From Clostridium_AT radicumherbarum (GTDB lineage: Bacteria; Bacillota; Clostridia; Clostridiales; Clostridiaceae): DNA of 64,000 nt. A program made the translations under genes and the position numbers. The stretch spans positions 1,426,001 through 1,490,000 of the forward strand of contig NZ_JBJHZY010000001.1 of assembly GCF_045310525.1 (NCBI RefSeq). The letters run 5' to 3'. Below are positions 43,975 through 53,128 of the stretch, in pieces. Numbering within the stretch: position 1 is the stretch's first letter; each line of letters opens with the position of its first letter. Under the pieces are notes generated by a model. The model did no database searches. It saw only the letters and a list, made by a program, of their open reading frames with translations, and had not been told where the DNA came from.

Positions 43975-44868
43975 GTGGTAATGTTTAAATCAGGCTTTGT
44001 AACAGTAATCGGAAGACCTAACGTTGGTAAATCAACTCTACTTAATTATATAATGGGTGAAAAGTTATCAATAGTTTCAAGTAAACCCCAAACAACTAGA
44101 AATAATATACAAACAATATTAACTAAAGAAAATTTTCAAATGGTGTTTGTAGATACACCAGGGATTCATAAACCAAGGCATAAGCTTGGTGAATATATGG
44201 TTAAAATGGCAAAGGATACCTTTAAGGAAGTTGACGAGATATTATTTTTAACAACTCCTGAGATTGAAATTGGCAAAGGAGACCAGCTTATTCTTGAAGA
44301 ACTGAAAAACTTAGATATTCCTGTTTTTCTGATTGTTAATAAAATAGATGAAAATAGTGATGATAGAATAGCTCAGACTATAAAAAATTATTCAGAGCAT
44401 TTTAACTTTACTGAAGTTATTCCTATATCCGCAGTAAAAGGTAAAAATGTTGACACACTACTTAAAATAATGGAAGATTATTTACCAGAAGGACCTAAAT
44501 ACTATCCTGATGATATGATTACAGATCAACAAGAAAGATTTATTGTGGCAGAAACAATAAGAGAAAAGGCTTTAAGACTATTATCTCAAGAGGTTCCCCA
44601 TGGAATAGCAATTGAAGTAATTACAATGAAAAAAGATGAAAAGGATATCTATAATATTGAAGCAACTATATTATGCGAAAAAGATTCTCATAAAGGGATA
44701 ATTATAGGAAAAGGTGGAGAGATGCTTAAAAAAATATCCACCTATGCAAGGCAGGATTTAGAGAAGATATTAGGTACCAAAGTATATCTTAAGCTTTGGG
44801 TAAAGGTTAAGAAAGAATGGAGAGACAATTCTTCTATGTTAAAGGAGTTGGGATATAAAAAAATATAA
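43975..44868 (+). CDS. era: GTPase Era
   Basis: 297 residues. The G domain has VIGRPNVGKSTLLNYIMG, DTPGIHKPRHKLGEYM and VNKIDE. The C-terminal KH domain has GIIIGKGGEMLKKISTYAR and binds the 3' end of 16S rRNA. GTG 43975 has the better spacing to AAAAGGAG (six bases); an in-frame ATG at 43981 is an alternative that would shorten the protein by two residues. Confidence 0.96.
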   Translation: MVMFKSGFVTVIGRPNVGKSTLLNYIMGEKLSIVSSKPQTTRNNIQTILTKENFQMVFVDTPGIHKPRHKLGEYMVKMAKDTFKEVDEILFLTTPEIEIGKGDQLILEELKNLDIPVFLIVNKIDENSDDRIAQTIKNYSEHFNFTEVIPISAVKGKNVDTLLKIMEDYLPEGPKYYPDDMITDQQERFIVAETIREKALRLLSQEVPHGIAIEVITMKKDEKDIYNIEATILCEKDSHKGIIIGKGGEMLKKISTYARQDLEKILGTKVYLKLWVKVKKEWRDNSSMLKELGYKKI

Positions 44869-44929
44869 AAACAAAGATTTCGCTTTATTTTTTATATTAA
44901 GGGTATAATATAATATAGGAGATGGTTTT

Positions 44930-45685
44930 CTGTCAATTTTTAAAACAAAAGCTATTGTAATTAAATCCATGGATTTAAAAGAATCAGATAAGCTTCTTTG
45001 GCTCTTTACAGAAAAGCTTGGAAAAGTTTCTGCAGTGGCTCGAGGAGCTAGAAAATCAAAAAGCAAACTGCTGCCCCTTAGTTTACCCTTTTGCTTTGGA
45101 GAATTTGTTTTATTCCGTGGAAAAAGCATGTATAGTATAAATGAAGGGGAAATATCAAATTCCTTTCAATCACTTTTAAACGACTTTGAAAGCTTAACTT
45201 ATGCTTCTTATTTATGTGAGCTCATAGATATTGCCCTTGTTGAAGAAGAAAGTAACAGGGAGCTTTTTAAGGAATTTATTAGTGCATTTTATTTACTTCA
45301 AAATAATGCAGTTGATTTTAAATTATTAATTAGTGCTTTTGAAATAAAGTTAATAATTGAATCAGGTTATTATTTTAATCTAGATAAGTGCGTATATTGT
45401 GGTGATAAAATAACCTCATCAAATTCTTTTAATATACAGTATTTAGGTGGTATCTGTACTAAGTGTGAAAGGCATCAGGGAATAAAAATTAGCTTCGCCT
45501 CATTTAATGCATTAAGATATTTAGTTAAGACACCACTCGCAAATATATATAAGCTTAATTTAGCTAAAGAAGTTATAGAAGAGTTACATAACTTACTTAT
45601 AAATGCCATTTATTATAACTTTGGTAAGAAACCACACAGTTTAGAAATGTTAAATATTTTTAGAGGAGTTGAAAAAAATGAGTGA
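44930..45685 (+). CDS. recO: DNA repair protein RecO, probably starting at CTG
   Basis: 251 residues if read from CTG 44930. No ATG, GTG or TTG is suitably placed upstream of the internal ATG 44969, yet the reading frame before it encodes SIFKTKAIVIKSMDLKESDK, the first strands of the RecO OB fold. The site AGGAG lies eight bases before the CTG. Cys pairs in CVYCGDK and CTKCERH form the zinc finger. RecO loads RecA with RecR. The stop overlaps the next gene. Confidence 0.9.
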   Translation: MSIFKTKAIVIKSMDLKESDKLLWLFTEKLGKVSAVARGARKSKSKLLPLSLPFCFGEFVLFRGKSMYSINEGEISNSFQSLLNDFESLTYASYLCELIDIALVEEESNRELFKEFISAFYLLQNNAVDFKLLISAFEIKLIIESGYYFNLDKCVYCGDKITSSNSFNIQYLGGICTKCERHQGIKISFASFNALRYLVKTPLANIYKLNLAKEVIEELHNLLINAIYYNFGKKPHSLEMLNIFRGVEKNE

Positions 45686-46301
45686 AATTACACTAGAAAA
45701 AATTGATGTAGTAAGAGAAAGAACTGGAGCAACTTATGGTGAGGCAAAAGAAGCGCTTGAAGCTTCTGAGGGTAATGTTGTAGATGCTATTATTTATATG
45801 GAAAACAATAAAAAATCTACTATGGATAATTTGTATACTACTAAAGACGAATTCTTAACATGGATTAAGGATTTAATTAACAAAGGGAATGTTACAAGAA
45901 TTAGAATTAAAAAAGAGGAAAAAGTACTTGTTGATATGCCAATTAACGCTGGAATAGCTGTTGGAATAGTTGCCTACGCTATTTGGGCACCATTAATTGC
46001 AATTGGAGTAATAGGTGCTGTTGTTACCAACATAACCATTGAAATAACAAAAAAAGATGGTTCGGTTGAGATAATAAATAAGGCAATTAAGACTACAATG
46101 CAGGACGTAAAAGAAAAAGTAAATGATATGGCAAATGAGGTTAAGGAAAAAGTTAGTGATGTAAAAGATAAGGTATCTGATGCTGCATCTGATGTAAAAG
46201 AAAAGTTTGCAAGCAAGAAGCAGGATAATGCAAAAAAAGATTCAGAAACCGTATACACGTACACTGTAAAATTTGACGAAAATGAAAATAATTCCAAGTA
46301 G
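45678..46301 (+). CDS. DUF4342 protein with UBA-like N-terminus
   Basis: 207 residues from ATG 45678 (AGAGGAG upstream), overlapping recO by 8 bases. The first ~50 residues (EKIDVVRERTGATYGEAKEA and GNVVDAIIYME) form a UBA/TS-N-like helix bundle. The DUF4342 core follows with MPINAGIAVGIVAYAIWAP, probably membrane-active. An amphipathic Lys/Glu/Asp coiled tail contains a repeating VKEKVSDVKDKVSDAASDVK pattern like LEA or apolipoprotein helices. The function is unknown. Confidence 0.85.
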   Translation: MSEITLEKIDVVRERTGATYGEAKEALEASEGNVVDAIIYMENNKKSTMDNLYTTKDEFLTWIKDLINKGNVTRIRIKKEEKVLVDMPINAGIAVGIVAYAIWAPLIAIGVIGAVVTNITIEITKKDGSVEIINKAIKTTMQDVKEKVNDMANEVKEKVSDVKDKVSDAASDVKEKFASKKQDNAKKDSETVYTYTVKFDENENNSK

Positions 46302-46309
46302 TTATAATT

Positions 46310-46342
46310 CTCTAGCCAGCAGCTAATTGCTGCTGGCTAGAG
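46310..46342 (+). terminator. Hairpin after the DUF4342 gene
   Basis: CTCTAGCCAGCAGC and GCTGCTGGCTAGAG are perfectly complementary with a 5-base loop. The T run after it is weak (TTAATTTA), but the stem is the strongest in this region. Confidence 0.8.
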
Positions 46343-46470
46343 TTAATTTATATATTTAATAAATTTTTATTGAAATTGTGTTAAAACTTAGGTAAAATAT
46401 TTAAAGCATGTATAATTTATTTCATTTACATGCTATAATAACGTTGTAACATTGTAATTGAGGAAAGAGG

Positions 46471-47112
46471 GTGAATCAAATTAAGCTTTCTATTAGACAA
46501 GAAGAAATTATTAAATTAGTTAAACAAAATGGACCTATTACTAGTGAAGCTTTAGCTCAAAAACTAAAAGTTACTAGAGCAGCCCTTAGACCTGACTTAG
46601 CTATATTAACTATGACTGGAATACTCGAGGCAAGACCAAAAGTAGGTTATATTTACTCCAAGAAACCTACCTATAGTTTAATTTATGACTACATAAGAAA
46701 CATAAAGGTTATAGACGTTATGTCTGAACCTGTAATAGTCAATGAAAATACTCTTGTATATGATGCTATTGTGCATCTCTTTTTAAATGATGTTGGTACC
46801 TTATTTATACAAAACAACGGTTACTTAGTTGGTGCAGTTTCAAGAAAGGACTTTCTTAAAATTGCAATGGGTGGAACTGATATGCACAAGGTTCCTGTTG
46901 GAGTAATTATGACAAGGATGCCTAACATAGTGTTTGTAGAAAAGGAAGACGCTGTATATCTAGCAGCACAGAGGATCATGGAACATGAGGTAGATAGCTT
47001 GCCAGTTATAGAAAGGGTTTTCGAAAATTCAAAGGAAAACTTTAAAATAGTTGGTAAAGTATCAAAAACAAATATCACAAGACTATTTGTTAAACTTGGA
47101 GAAAACAATTAA
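46471..47112 (+). CDS. ccpN: CcpN/YqzB-like repressor with HTH and two CBS domains
   Basis: 213 residues starting at GTG 46471. A winged HTH (residues ~8-62, GPITSEALAQKLKVTRAALR) precedes two CBS motifs (~80-140 and ~145-205), with VIDVMSEPVIVNENTLVYDA and VGVIMTRMPNIVF. CcpN in Bacillus represses gluconeogenic genes and senses nucleotides through its CBS pair. Here the gene stands directly before ppdK, so control of PPDK is the natural inference. The PPDK-modifying regulator PpsR often found beside them is absent. Confidence 0.88.
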   Translation: MNQIKLSIRQEEIIKLVKQNGPITSEALAQKLKVTRAALRPDLAILTMTGILEARPKVGYIYSKKPTYSLIYDYIRNIKVIDVMSEPVIVNENTLVYDAIVHLFLNDVGTLFIQNNGYLVGAVSRKDFLKIAMGGTDMHKVPVGVIMTRMPNIVFVEKEDAVYLAAQRIMEHEVDSLPVIERVFENSKENFKIVGKVSKTNITRLFVKLGENN

Positions 47113-47120
47113 TTTTTGAC

Positions 47121-47148
47121 CTAACCGGGACACTTTTTAACCCGTTAG
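47121..47148 (+). promoter_or_regulatory. Hairpin between ccpN and ppdK
   Basis: CTAAC-C-GGG pairs with CCC-GTTAG (one bulged C) around ACACTTTTTAA. It lies 33 bases before the ppdK start. It could be an operator or an attenuator; a T run is absent. Confidence 0.5.
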
Positions 47149-47181
47149 TATAAATAATTTATTTAAAGGAGTGTTACATAC

Positions 47182-49815
47182 ATGCAAAGTAAAAAGTATG
47201 TTTACCTTTTTAGCGAAGGTAATGGATCAATGAGAGAACTCCTTGGTGGAAAGGGAGCAAACCTAGCTGAAATGACAAATCTAGGAATCCCAGTACCACA
47301 AGGATTTACTGTTACAACTGAGGCTTGTAATAAGTATTATGAAGACGGTAAGGTAATTTCTGAAGAAATTATCTCTCAAATTTATGAATATATGACAAGT
47401 CTAGAAAAAATAACTGGCAAGAAATTTGGAAGTGTTGAAAACCCACTACTTGTTTCCGTTAGATCAGGAGCAAGAGCTTCAATGCCAGGAATGATGGACA
47501 CAATTTTAAATCTTGGTTTAAACGATGAAACTGTTGAAGCTATGTCAAAACTTACAGGAAACGAAAGATTTGCATATGATTCATACAGAAGATTTATACA
47601 AATGTTTGCTGACGTTGTTATGGAAATTGAAAAGAGAAACTTCGAAAATATATTAGACGAAGTTAAAGAAGCTAAGGGTGTTAAGCTTGACACAGAACTA
47701 AATGCAGCTGATTTAAAGGAAGTTGTTAAGAGATTTAAGGCTTTCTATAAAGAAGCTAAGGGAGAAGAATTCCCAGCAGATCCTAAAGTTCAATTAATAG
47801 AATCTGTAACAGCAGTATTTAGATCCTGGGATAACCCAAGAGCTAATGTATACAGAAGATTAAATGATATCCCATCAAACTGGGGAACTGCAGTTAATGT
47901 TCAATCAATGGTATTTGGTAACAAGGGAGAAACTTCAGGTACTGGAGTTGCATTCTCAAGAAACCCATCTACTGGTGAAAAGAGAATTTATGCTGAATAC
48001 TTAATGAATGCTCAAGGTGAAGACGTTGTTGCTGGTATAAGAACTCCAGAAGATATATCAACACTTGAAAAGAGAAATCCAGAAGTTTACAAACAATTTA
48101 TGGATATAGTTCATACTCTTGAAAATCACTACAAAGATATGCAGGATATGGAATTCACAATAGAAGAAGGAAAGCTTTACTTTTTGCAAACTAGAAATGG
48201 TAAGAGAACAGCTCAAGCTGCATTAAAGATAGCTGTTGATCTAGTTGAAGAAGGAATGTGTACAAAAGCAGAAGCACTATTAAAGGTTGATCCTAAGCAG
48301 CTTGATTCACTATTACACCCTGCTTTTGATGCTGCTGCATTAAAGAGTGCTAAGATAATAGCAAAAGGACTTCCAGCTTCACCAGGAGCTGCTTGTGGTA
48401 AGATTTGCTTTACAGCTGAAGAAGCTAAAGAGCGTCATGAAAAAGGAGAAAAGGTAGTTCTAGTTAGACTTGAAACTTCTCCAGAAGATATCGAAGGAAT
48501 GATAGCTTCAGAAGGAATACTTACTGTAAGAGGCGGTATGACTTCACATGCAGCTGTTGTAGCTAGAGGTATGGGAACATGCTGCGTAGCTGGCTGCGGA
48601 GATATTAAAGTTAATGAAGAAGAAAGAACTATAGAAGTTGCCGGTTTAAAATTAACTGATAAAGACTATTTATCAATAGAAGGAAGCACTGGTAATGTAT
48701 ATGGTGAAGCTATAAAGACAGTTGAACCTGAAATCAGTGGATACTTTGGAACTTTCATGGGTTGGGCAGATGAAACAAGAAGCCTAAAGGTTAGAACTAA
48801 TGCAGATACTCCAAGAGATGCACAGCAAGCAGTTAAGTTTGGAGCAGAAGGTATTGGCCTTTGCAGAACTGAGCACATGTTCTTTGCTGAAGACAGAATA
48901 GCTGCAGTTAGAGAAATGATAGTAGCTAAGACTGAAGAACAAAGAAGAAAAGCTTTAGATAAATTACTACCAATGCAGAGAGAAGACTTTGTAGGTCTTT
49001 ATGAAGCAATGGAATTTAGACCAGTTACTATAAGATTCCTAGATCCACCACTACATGAATTCCTTCCTCATGAAGATGAAGATATAAAGGCATTAGCTAA
49101 GGAAATGGGCTTAACTTTTGAAGAGTTAAAAGCTACAGTTGAATCCTTACATGAATTCAACCCAATGATGGGACACAGAGGATGCAGACTTGCAGTTTCT
49201 TACCCAGAAATAGCTGAAATGCAAACAAGAGCAGTTATAGAAGCTGCACTAGATGTTAAAAATAGAAAAGGCTATGACATAGTTCCTGAAATAATGATTC
49301 CACTTGTTGGAGAAGTTAAGGAATTAAAATATGTTAAAGACATAGTTGTTAGAATAGCTGATGAAATAATAGCTAAATCAGGTGTTAAATTAGAGTACAA
49401 AGTAGGTACAATGATAGAAATACCTAGAGCTGCATTAACTGCAGACGAAATTGCTAAAGAAGCAGAATTCTTCTCCTTTGGAACAAATGACTTAACACAA
49501 ATGACATTTGGTTTCTCAAGAGACGATGCTGGTAACTTCTTAAAGCACTATTATGAAAAGAAGATCTACGAATTTGATCCATTTGCAAAATTAGATCAAA
49601 CAGGTGTAGGTAAGCTTGTTAAAATGGCTGCTGAGCTTGGAAAAGCTACAAGACCAGACATTAAGCTTGGAATATGTGGAGAACATGGTGGAGATCCATC
49701 TTCAGTTGAATTCTGTCATAATGTTGGATTAAACTATGTATCCTGTTCACCATTTAGAGTTCCAGTAGCTAGACTTGCTGCTGCACAAGCTCAAATTAAG
49801 AATCCAAGAAAGTAA
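47182..49815 (+). CDS. ppdK: Pyruvate, phosphate dikinase
   Basis: 877 residues. The N-terminal ATP-grasp domain has LLGGKGANLAEMTNLGIPVP. The swivelling domain has the catalytic histidine in GGMTSHAAVVARGMG near residue 454. The C-terminal PEP barrel ends with NYVSCSPFRVPVARLAAAQA. The enzyme interconverts PEP, AMP and PPi with pyruvate, ATP and Pi, and in clostridia can run either way. Codon use is biased to A/T-rich preferred codons, suggesting strong expression. Confidence 0.98.
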   Translation: MQSKKYVYLFSEGNGSMRELLGGKGANLAEMTNLGIPVPQGFTVTTEACNKYYEDGKVISEEIISQIYEYMTSLEKITGKKFGSVENPLLVSVRSGARASMPGMMDTILNLGLNDETVEAMSKLTGNERFAYDSYRRFIQMFADVVMEIEKRNFENILDEVKEAKGVKLDTELNAADLKEVVKRFKAFYKEAKGEEFPADPKVQLIESVTAVFRSWDNPRANVYRRLNDIPSNWGTAVNVQSMVFGNKGETSGTGVAFSRNPSTGEKRIYAEYLMNAQGEDVVAGIRTPEDISTLEKRNPEVYKQFMDIVHTLENHYKDMQDMEFTIEEGKLYFLQTRNGKRTAQAALKIAVDLVEEGMCTKAEALLKVDPKQLDSLLHPAFDAAALKSAKIIAKGLPASPGAACGKICFTAEEAKERHEKGEKVVLVRLETSPEDIEGMIASEGILTVRGGMTSHAAVVARGMGTCCVAGCGDIKVNEEERTIEVAGLKLTDKDYLSIEGSTGNVYGEAIKTVEPEISGYFGTFMGWADETRSLKVRTNADTPRDAQQAVKFGAEGIGLCRTEHMFFAEDRIAAVREMIVAKTEEQRRKALDKLLPMQREDFVGLYEAMEFRPVTIRFLDPPLHEFLPHEDEDIKALAKEMGLTFEELKATVESLHEFNPMMGHRGCRLAVSYPEIAEMQTRAVIEAALDVKNRKGYDIVPEIMIPLVGEVKELKYVKDIVVRIADEIIAKSGVKLEYKVGTMIEIPRAALTADEIAKEAEFFSFGTNDLTQMTFGFSRDDAGNFLKHYYEKKIYEFDPFAKLDQTGVGKLVKMAAELGKATRPDIKLGICGEHGGDPSSVEFCHNVGLNYVSCSPFRVPVARLAAAQAQIKNPRK

Positions 49816-49820
49816 TAGTT

Positions 49821-49878
49821 GATAAACAATATGAAAACTTAATTTATACAGTATAAATTTTAGTTGGAGTTGTTTATC
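49821..49878 (+). other. Nested inverted repeats in the ppdK 3' region
   Basis: GATAAACAA (49821-49829) pairs with TTGTTTATC (49870-49878), enclosing the perfect palindrome AATTTATACAGTATAAATT (49841-49859). Together they make a Y-shaped structure just before the terminator. It may protect the ppdK mRNA 3' end. Confidence 0.6.
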
Positions 49879-49883
49879 TATAT

Positions 49884-49916
49884 AAAAATCACCAGATTTT
49901 TTCTGGTGATTTTTTT
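49884..49916. terminator. Bidirectional terminator between ppdK and the CotS-like gene
   Basis: AAAAATCACCAGA and TCTGGTGATTTTT form a perfect stem with T and A runs on both sides. Confidence 0.92.
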
Positions 49917-49920
49917 ACTA

Positions 49921-50991
49921 TTATTTAAGTATGTTTTTCTTGAACTTATTTTCAATATAATTCATAAACCCTTTTGAAAATTCTAATTGTGCCTCGGACT
50001 TACTGCAAGCTTTTGTAAGTACAGAGACAAATGAGGTCTTATTACACTTATTTATGTTATTATAATAATCTCTTGAAATTTTCCAAAACTTTTGAGGAAA
50101 AGCAAGGTAAACAAGAATTGCCTTATATTCATCAAAACATAAGGGATTTAGCCTTTCGTACAATTTTAAGCAATTAATTGTTAATTCAAGATCCCATTTT
50201 GTACTATCTCTTTTTAAAAGCCTTCTTAAGAAATAGGAAATATCGTGTACACTATAATCCATTTTACATTTATCGAAGTCTATGGTCCATATATCTCCAC
50301 TAGTATCAAAAATTATATTTTTATTAACATAATCTAGGTGACATAAGGAGCTTCTTAAGTTTTCATTATTAATTGTAGCAGCAACATCCACCGCGGTTTG
50401 ACTTAAGAGTATATTGCTATCAAAGTACTGCAGAAAGGTTTTAGAAAATTTATCACCATAAATAAAGGCTTGATTCGAACAAAGAAGTAATTGTTGAAAA
50501 TGTTTTGTAACTGAGGCATATAGATTTTCATAGCCAATTCTTGGAGTGCTTCCGCTAATTGGTTTGAAGTTTCTTGTAGAAAGATGAATTTTTGCTAGAT
50601 TTGTACTGGCACTAAGTACATTTTCTATGTTGTCATAGCTGCATTTTTCTCCCTCAATCCATGGGGTTAGAATGAATAACATATTCTTATAATTTACGAA
50701 TCTATCCTTGGAGGTAGTAGGTAATATTCTCGGCACTTTAATCCCATGTCTAAAAAGCCATTCTATAGCAGAGTATACAAAGAGAAGGTCTTCTGTACTA
50801 AAGTAAATTTTTTTCAAGCAATAGCACTCATTTTCATTTGAAACCTTATAAACTGCCCTCTGCTTGTCTGTATCTTTGAATTTGATTTGGGTTATTTCAT
50901 AATCCTCCATACCATAATGGGGCAGTACATTCTCTTTAACATTTTCTTCAGATAAAAGATCTATTTTATATGCTTCAGCCTCACCTAGCAT
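49921..50991 (-). CDS. CotS-family spore coat protein / kinase fold
   Basis: 356 residues from ATG 50991, chosen for AAGGAGTGTTATT upstream. It has an aminoglycoside-phosphotransferase-like fold. HLDYVNKNIIF stands for the catalytic loop (the H-x-D segment) and IWTIDFDKCKMDYSVHDISY for the DFG-like metal site. CotS-type proteins sit in the spore coat, and some phosphorylate coat proteins. It is convergent with ppdK and divergent from dnaG. Confidence 0.88.
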   Translation of the reverse strand: MLGEAEAYKIDLLSEENVKENVLPHYGMEDYEITQIKFKDTDKQRAVYKVSNENECYCLKKIYFSTEDLLFVYSAIEWLFRHGIKVPRILPTTSKDRFVNYKNMLFILTPWIEGEKCSYDNIENVLSASTNLAKIHLSTRNFKPISGSTPRIGYENLYASVTKHFQQLLLCSNQAFIYGDKFSKTFLQYFDSNILLSQTAVDVAATINNENLRSSLCHLDYVNKNIIFDTSGDIWTIDFDKCKMDYSVHDISYFLRRLLKRDSTKWDLELTINCLKLYERLNPLCFDEYKAILVYLAFPQKFWKISRDYYNNINKCNKTSFVSVLTKACSKSEAQLEFSKGFMNYIENKFKKNILK

Positions 50992-51334
50992 AATAACACT
51001 CCTTAATAGCAATCACATTATATGATATTAAAAAAGTTTTTATATTATACATACTTATGAAAAAAGGAATTTTATAATGAGTATAGAATTATTAGTCATA
51101 AGTATTTTTACACCGCATGATAAGCAATTTTATTAAAATAACAGGAATAATTATTGCTATATATTGGGTAAAATAATATTTGTCAAAGAAGGAAGGATTT
51201 TTTTAATTTATAAAGAATATTATAAGTGACGATAAGCAATTATAAATTTATTTGTTTTTTTAGAAGGAATTTAGTTGTTTTTGTCGAATATTATTATATT
51301 TGTTATGGAAAATATTTTGGTTAGGAGGGTTTCC
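50992..51334. other. Divergent intergenic region before dnaG
   Basis: 343 AT-rich bases, holding the 0A box at 51282-51288 and the dnaG site TTAGGAGGG at 51321-51329. Open frames within it lack credible starts. Several AT-rich -10-like hexamers occur, but I cannot single out a promoter. Confidence 0.5.
51282..51288 (+). promoter_or_regulatory. Candidate 0A box upstream of dnaG-sigA
   Basis: TTTTTGTCGAATATT contains the core TGTCGAA in a T-rich/A-rich setting like known Spo0A sites, 47 bases before the dnaG start codon. Confidence 0.5.
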
Positions 51335-53107
51335 TTGAACATTACTGATGAAATCATCCAAAAAATAAAGGATAGCAATGATATTGTGGATATAATATCA
51401 GAAACTGTAAGGCTTAAGAGAGCTGGAAGATATTACACAGGTCTATGCCCTTTTCATCATGAAAAGACGCCATCTTTTACAGTTACACCGGACAAACAAA
51501 TTTATAAATGTTTTGGCTGCGGTGAAGGAGGTAACGTAATATCCTTTATTATGAAAACTAAAAATTTGGATTTTCATGAGGCTGTTAAATTTTTGGCTGA
51601 TAAGGCTAATATTGAACTTGAAGCTGAAACCCCAAAATCCATTAAGAGAAGAGAGGTTAACGCAAAACTTTATAAAATTAATGTTGATGCCGCAAGATAC
51701 TTTTATGGGTGGCTGCGTAAAAATACTAAGGCCCATAATTATTTTACGGGAAGAGGGATTTTAGATAAAACTCTTACAAGGTTTGGTATAGGATATGCAA
51801 CCGATAGTTGGAATGAACTATTAAATTATCTAAAGTCTAAAGGCTATACAGAATTAGATATGTTAAATGCTGGGTTAATTATTAAAAATGATAAAAATAA
51901 ACTTTATGATAGGTTTAGGAATAGAGTAATATTTCCAGTGTTTGATGTGAAAGGTAAAGTCATTGGATTTGGAGGCAGGGTATTAGACGATTCTAAACCA
52001 AAATACTTAAACTCGCCAGAAACTGAACTGTTTAAAAAAGGTACAAATTTATATGGCTTGAATTTTGCAATTAAAGATCTCAAAGATAGAGTAATTGTAA
52101 TTGTGGAAGGCTATATGGATTGTATTTCACTTCATCAATATGGAATTACAAATGTTGTAGCTTCATTAGGTACAGCTCTTACAGTGAATCAGGCTAAGCT
52201 CTTAAAAAGATATGCAGATAAAATTATCATATCCTATGATGCAGACCTGGCAGGCCAGACAGCAACTTTAAGGGGACTTGAGATTTTAAGAAATGAGGGT
52301 TTTGAAATAGGGGTGCTCACAGTTCCTATGGGAAAAGATCCAGATGAATTTATTCGAGCAAATGGTAAAGAAGCATTTTTGAAATTAATTGATAATGCAC
52401 TTCCTCTTGTTGAATACAGAATAAAAAGAGCTGGTGAGGGCATAGACTTTAATAAGCCTGAAATGCTGACTAGTTTTATAAAAGAGGTAGCAATAATAAT
52501 CAATGAACTAAATTCATTAGAAAAGGATATCTATATAAAGAAAATTTCCGAGGATACTGGTGTAAAAGAACAGGCAATAATTGACCTTATAAGTGAAGAA
52601 ATTCAAAAAAACACAGCAAAATCAGATTTTATGAATATAGATAACAGTTTTGGACAAAAATTATATTTGGAACCTGCTTATATGAAAGCAGAAAGAGGCA
52701 TTTTAAAGCTTATGAATGAAAGCGAAGATGCATATAATTATATAACACTTAACTTTACTGAAAATGATTTTATTGTTGAAAGTCATAAGAGTTTATTTAA
52801 ACTTATTAGAGAAAACATTCATGAGGATTATAAGCAAAGGCAAAAACTCATACAGCTTAAGCTTACTGATACTGAAATTTCTAAAGAATACGTCAACTTT
52901 GAAGAATTACAAATCAATTTAGAAGACACTAATTATATAAATTTCATAGATGATTGTTTTAAAGAAATAAAAAAATTTAAACTTGAAGCAATGAAGAAAG
53001 ATATGTTAAGCAAAATCAAGCAATTTGAAAATAGTGGGGAAATTAAGGAATCATTGAAGCTGGCACAGGAATTAGTGGCTTTAAAGAAGGAGCTAGCTAA
53101 GCTGTAG
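51335..53107 (+). CDS. dnaG: DNA primase
   Basis: 590 residues from TTG 51335, six bases after AGGAGG. The product then starts MNITDEIIQKIKDSNDIVDI as in other primases; earlier in-frame starts would add an unsupported extension. The zinc domain has CPFHHEKTPSFTV and CFGCGEGGN. The toprim core has VIVEGYMDCISL and ISYDADLAGQ. The C-terminal DnaB-binding helical part is present. dnaG and sigA are 21 bases apart, the classical macromolecular-synthesis pair without rpsU, which lies elsewhere. Confidence 0.97.
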   Translation: MNITDEIIQKIKDSNDIVDIISETVRLKRAGRYYTGLCPFHHEKTPSFTVTPDKQIYKCFGCGEGGNVISFIMKTKNLDFHEAVKFLADKANIELEAETPKSIKRREVNAKLYKINVDAARYFYGWLRKNTKAHNYFTGRGILDKTLTRFGIGYATDSWNELLNYLKSKGYTELDMLNAGLIIKNDKNKLYDRFRNRVIFPVFDVKGKVIGFGGRVLDDSKPKYLNSPETELFKKGTNLYGLNFAIKDLKDRVIVIVEGYMDCISLHQYGITNVVASLGTALTVNQAKLLKRYADKIIISYDADLAGQTATLRGLEILRNEGFEIGVLTVPMGKDPDEFIRANGKEAFLKLIDNALPLVEYRIKRAGEGIDFNKPEMLTSFIKEVAIIINELNSLEKDIYIKKISEDTGVKEQAIIDLISEEIQKNTAKSDFMNIDNSFGQKLYLEPAYMKAERGILKLMNESEDAYNYITLNFTENDFIVESHKSLFKLIRENIHEDYKQRQKLIQLKLTDTEISKEYVNFEELQINLEDTNYINFIDDCFKEIKKFKLEAMKKDMLSKIKQFENSGEIKESLKLAQELVALKKELAKL

Positions 53108-53128
53108 AAGTATGGAAGGAGGCAAAAA

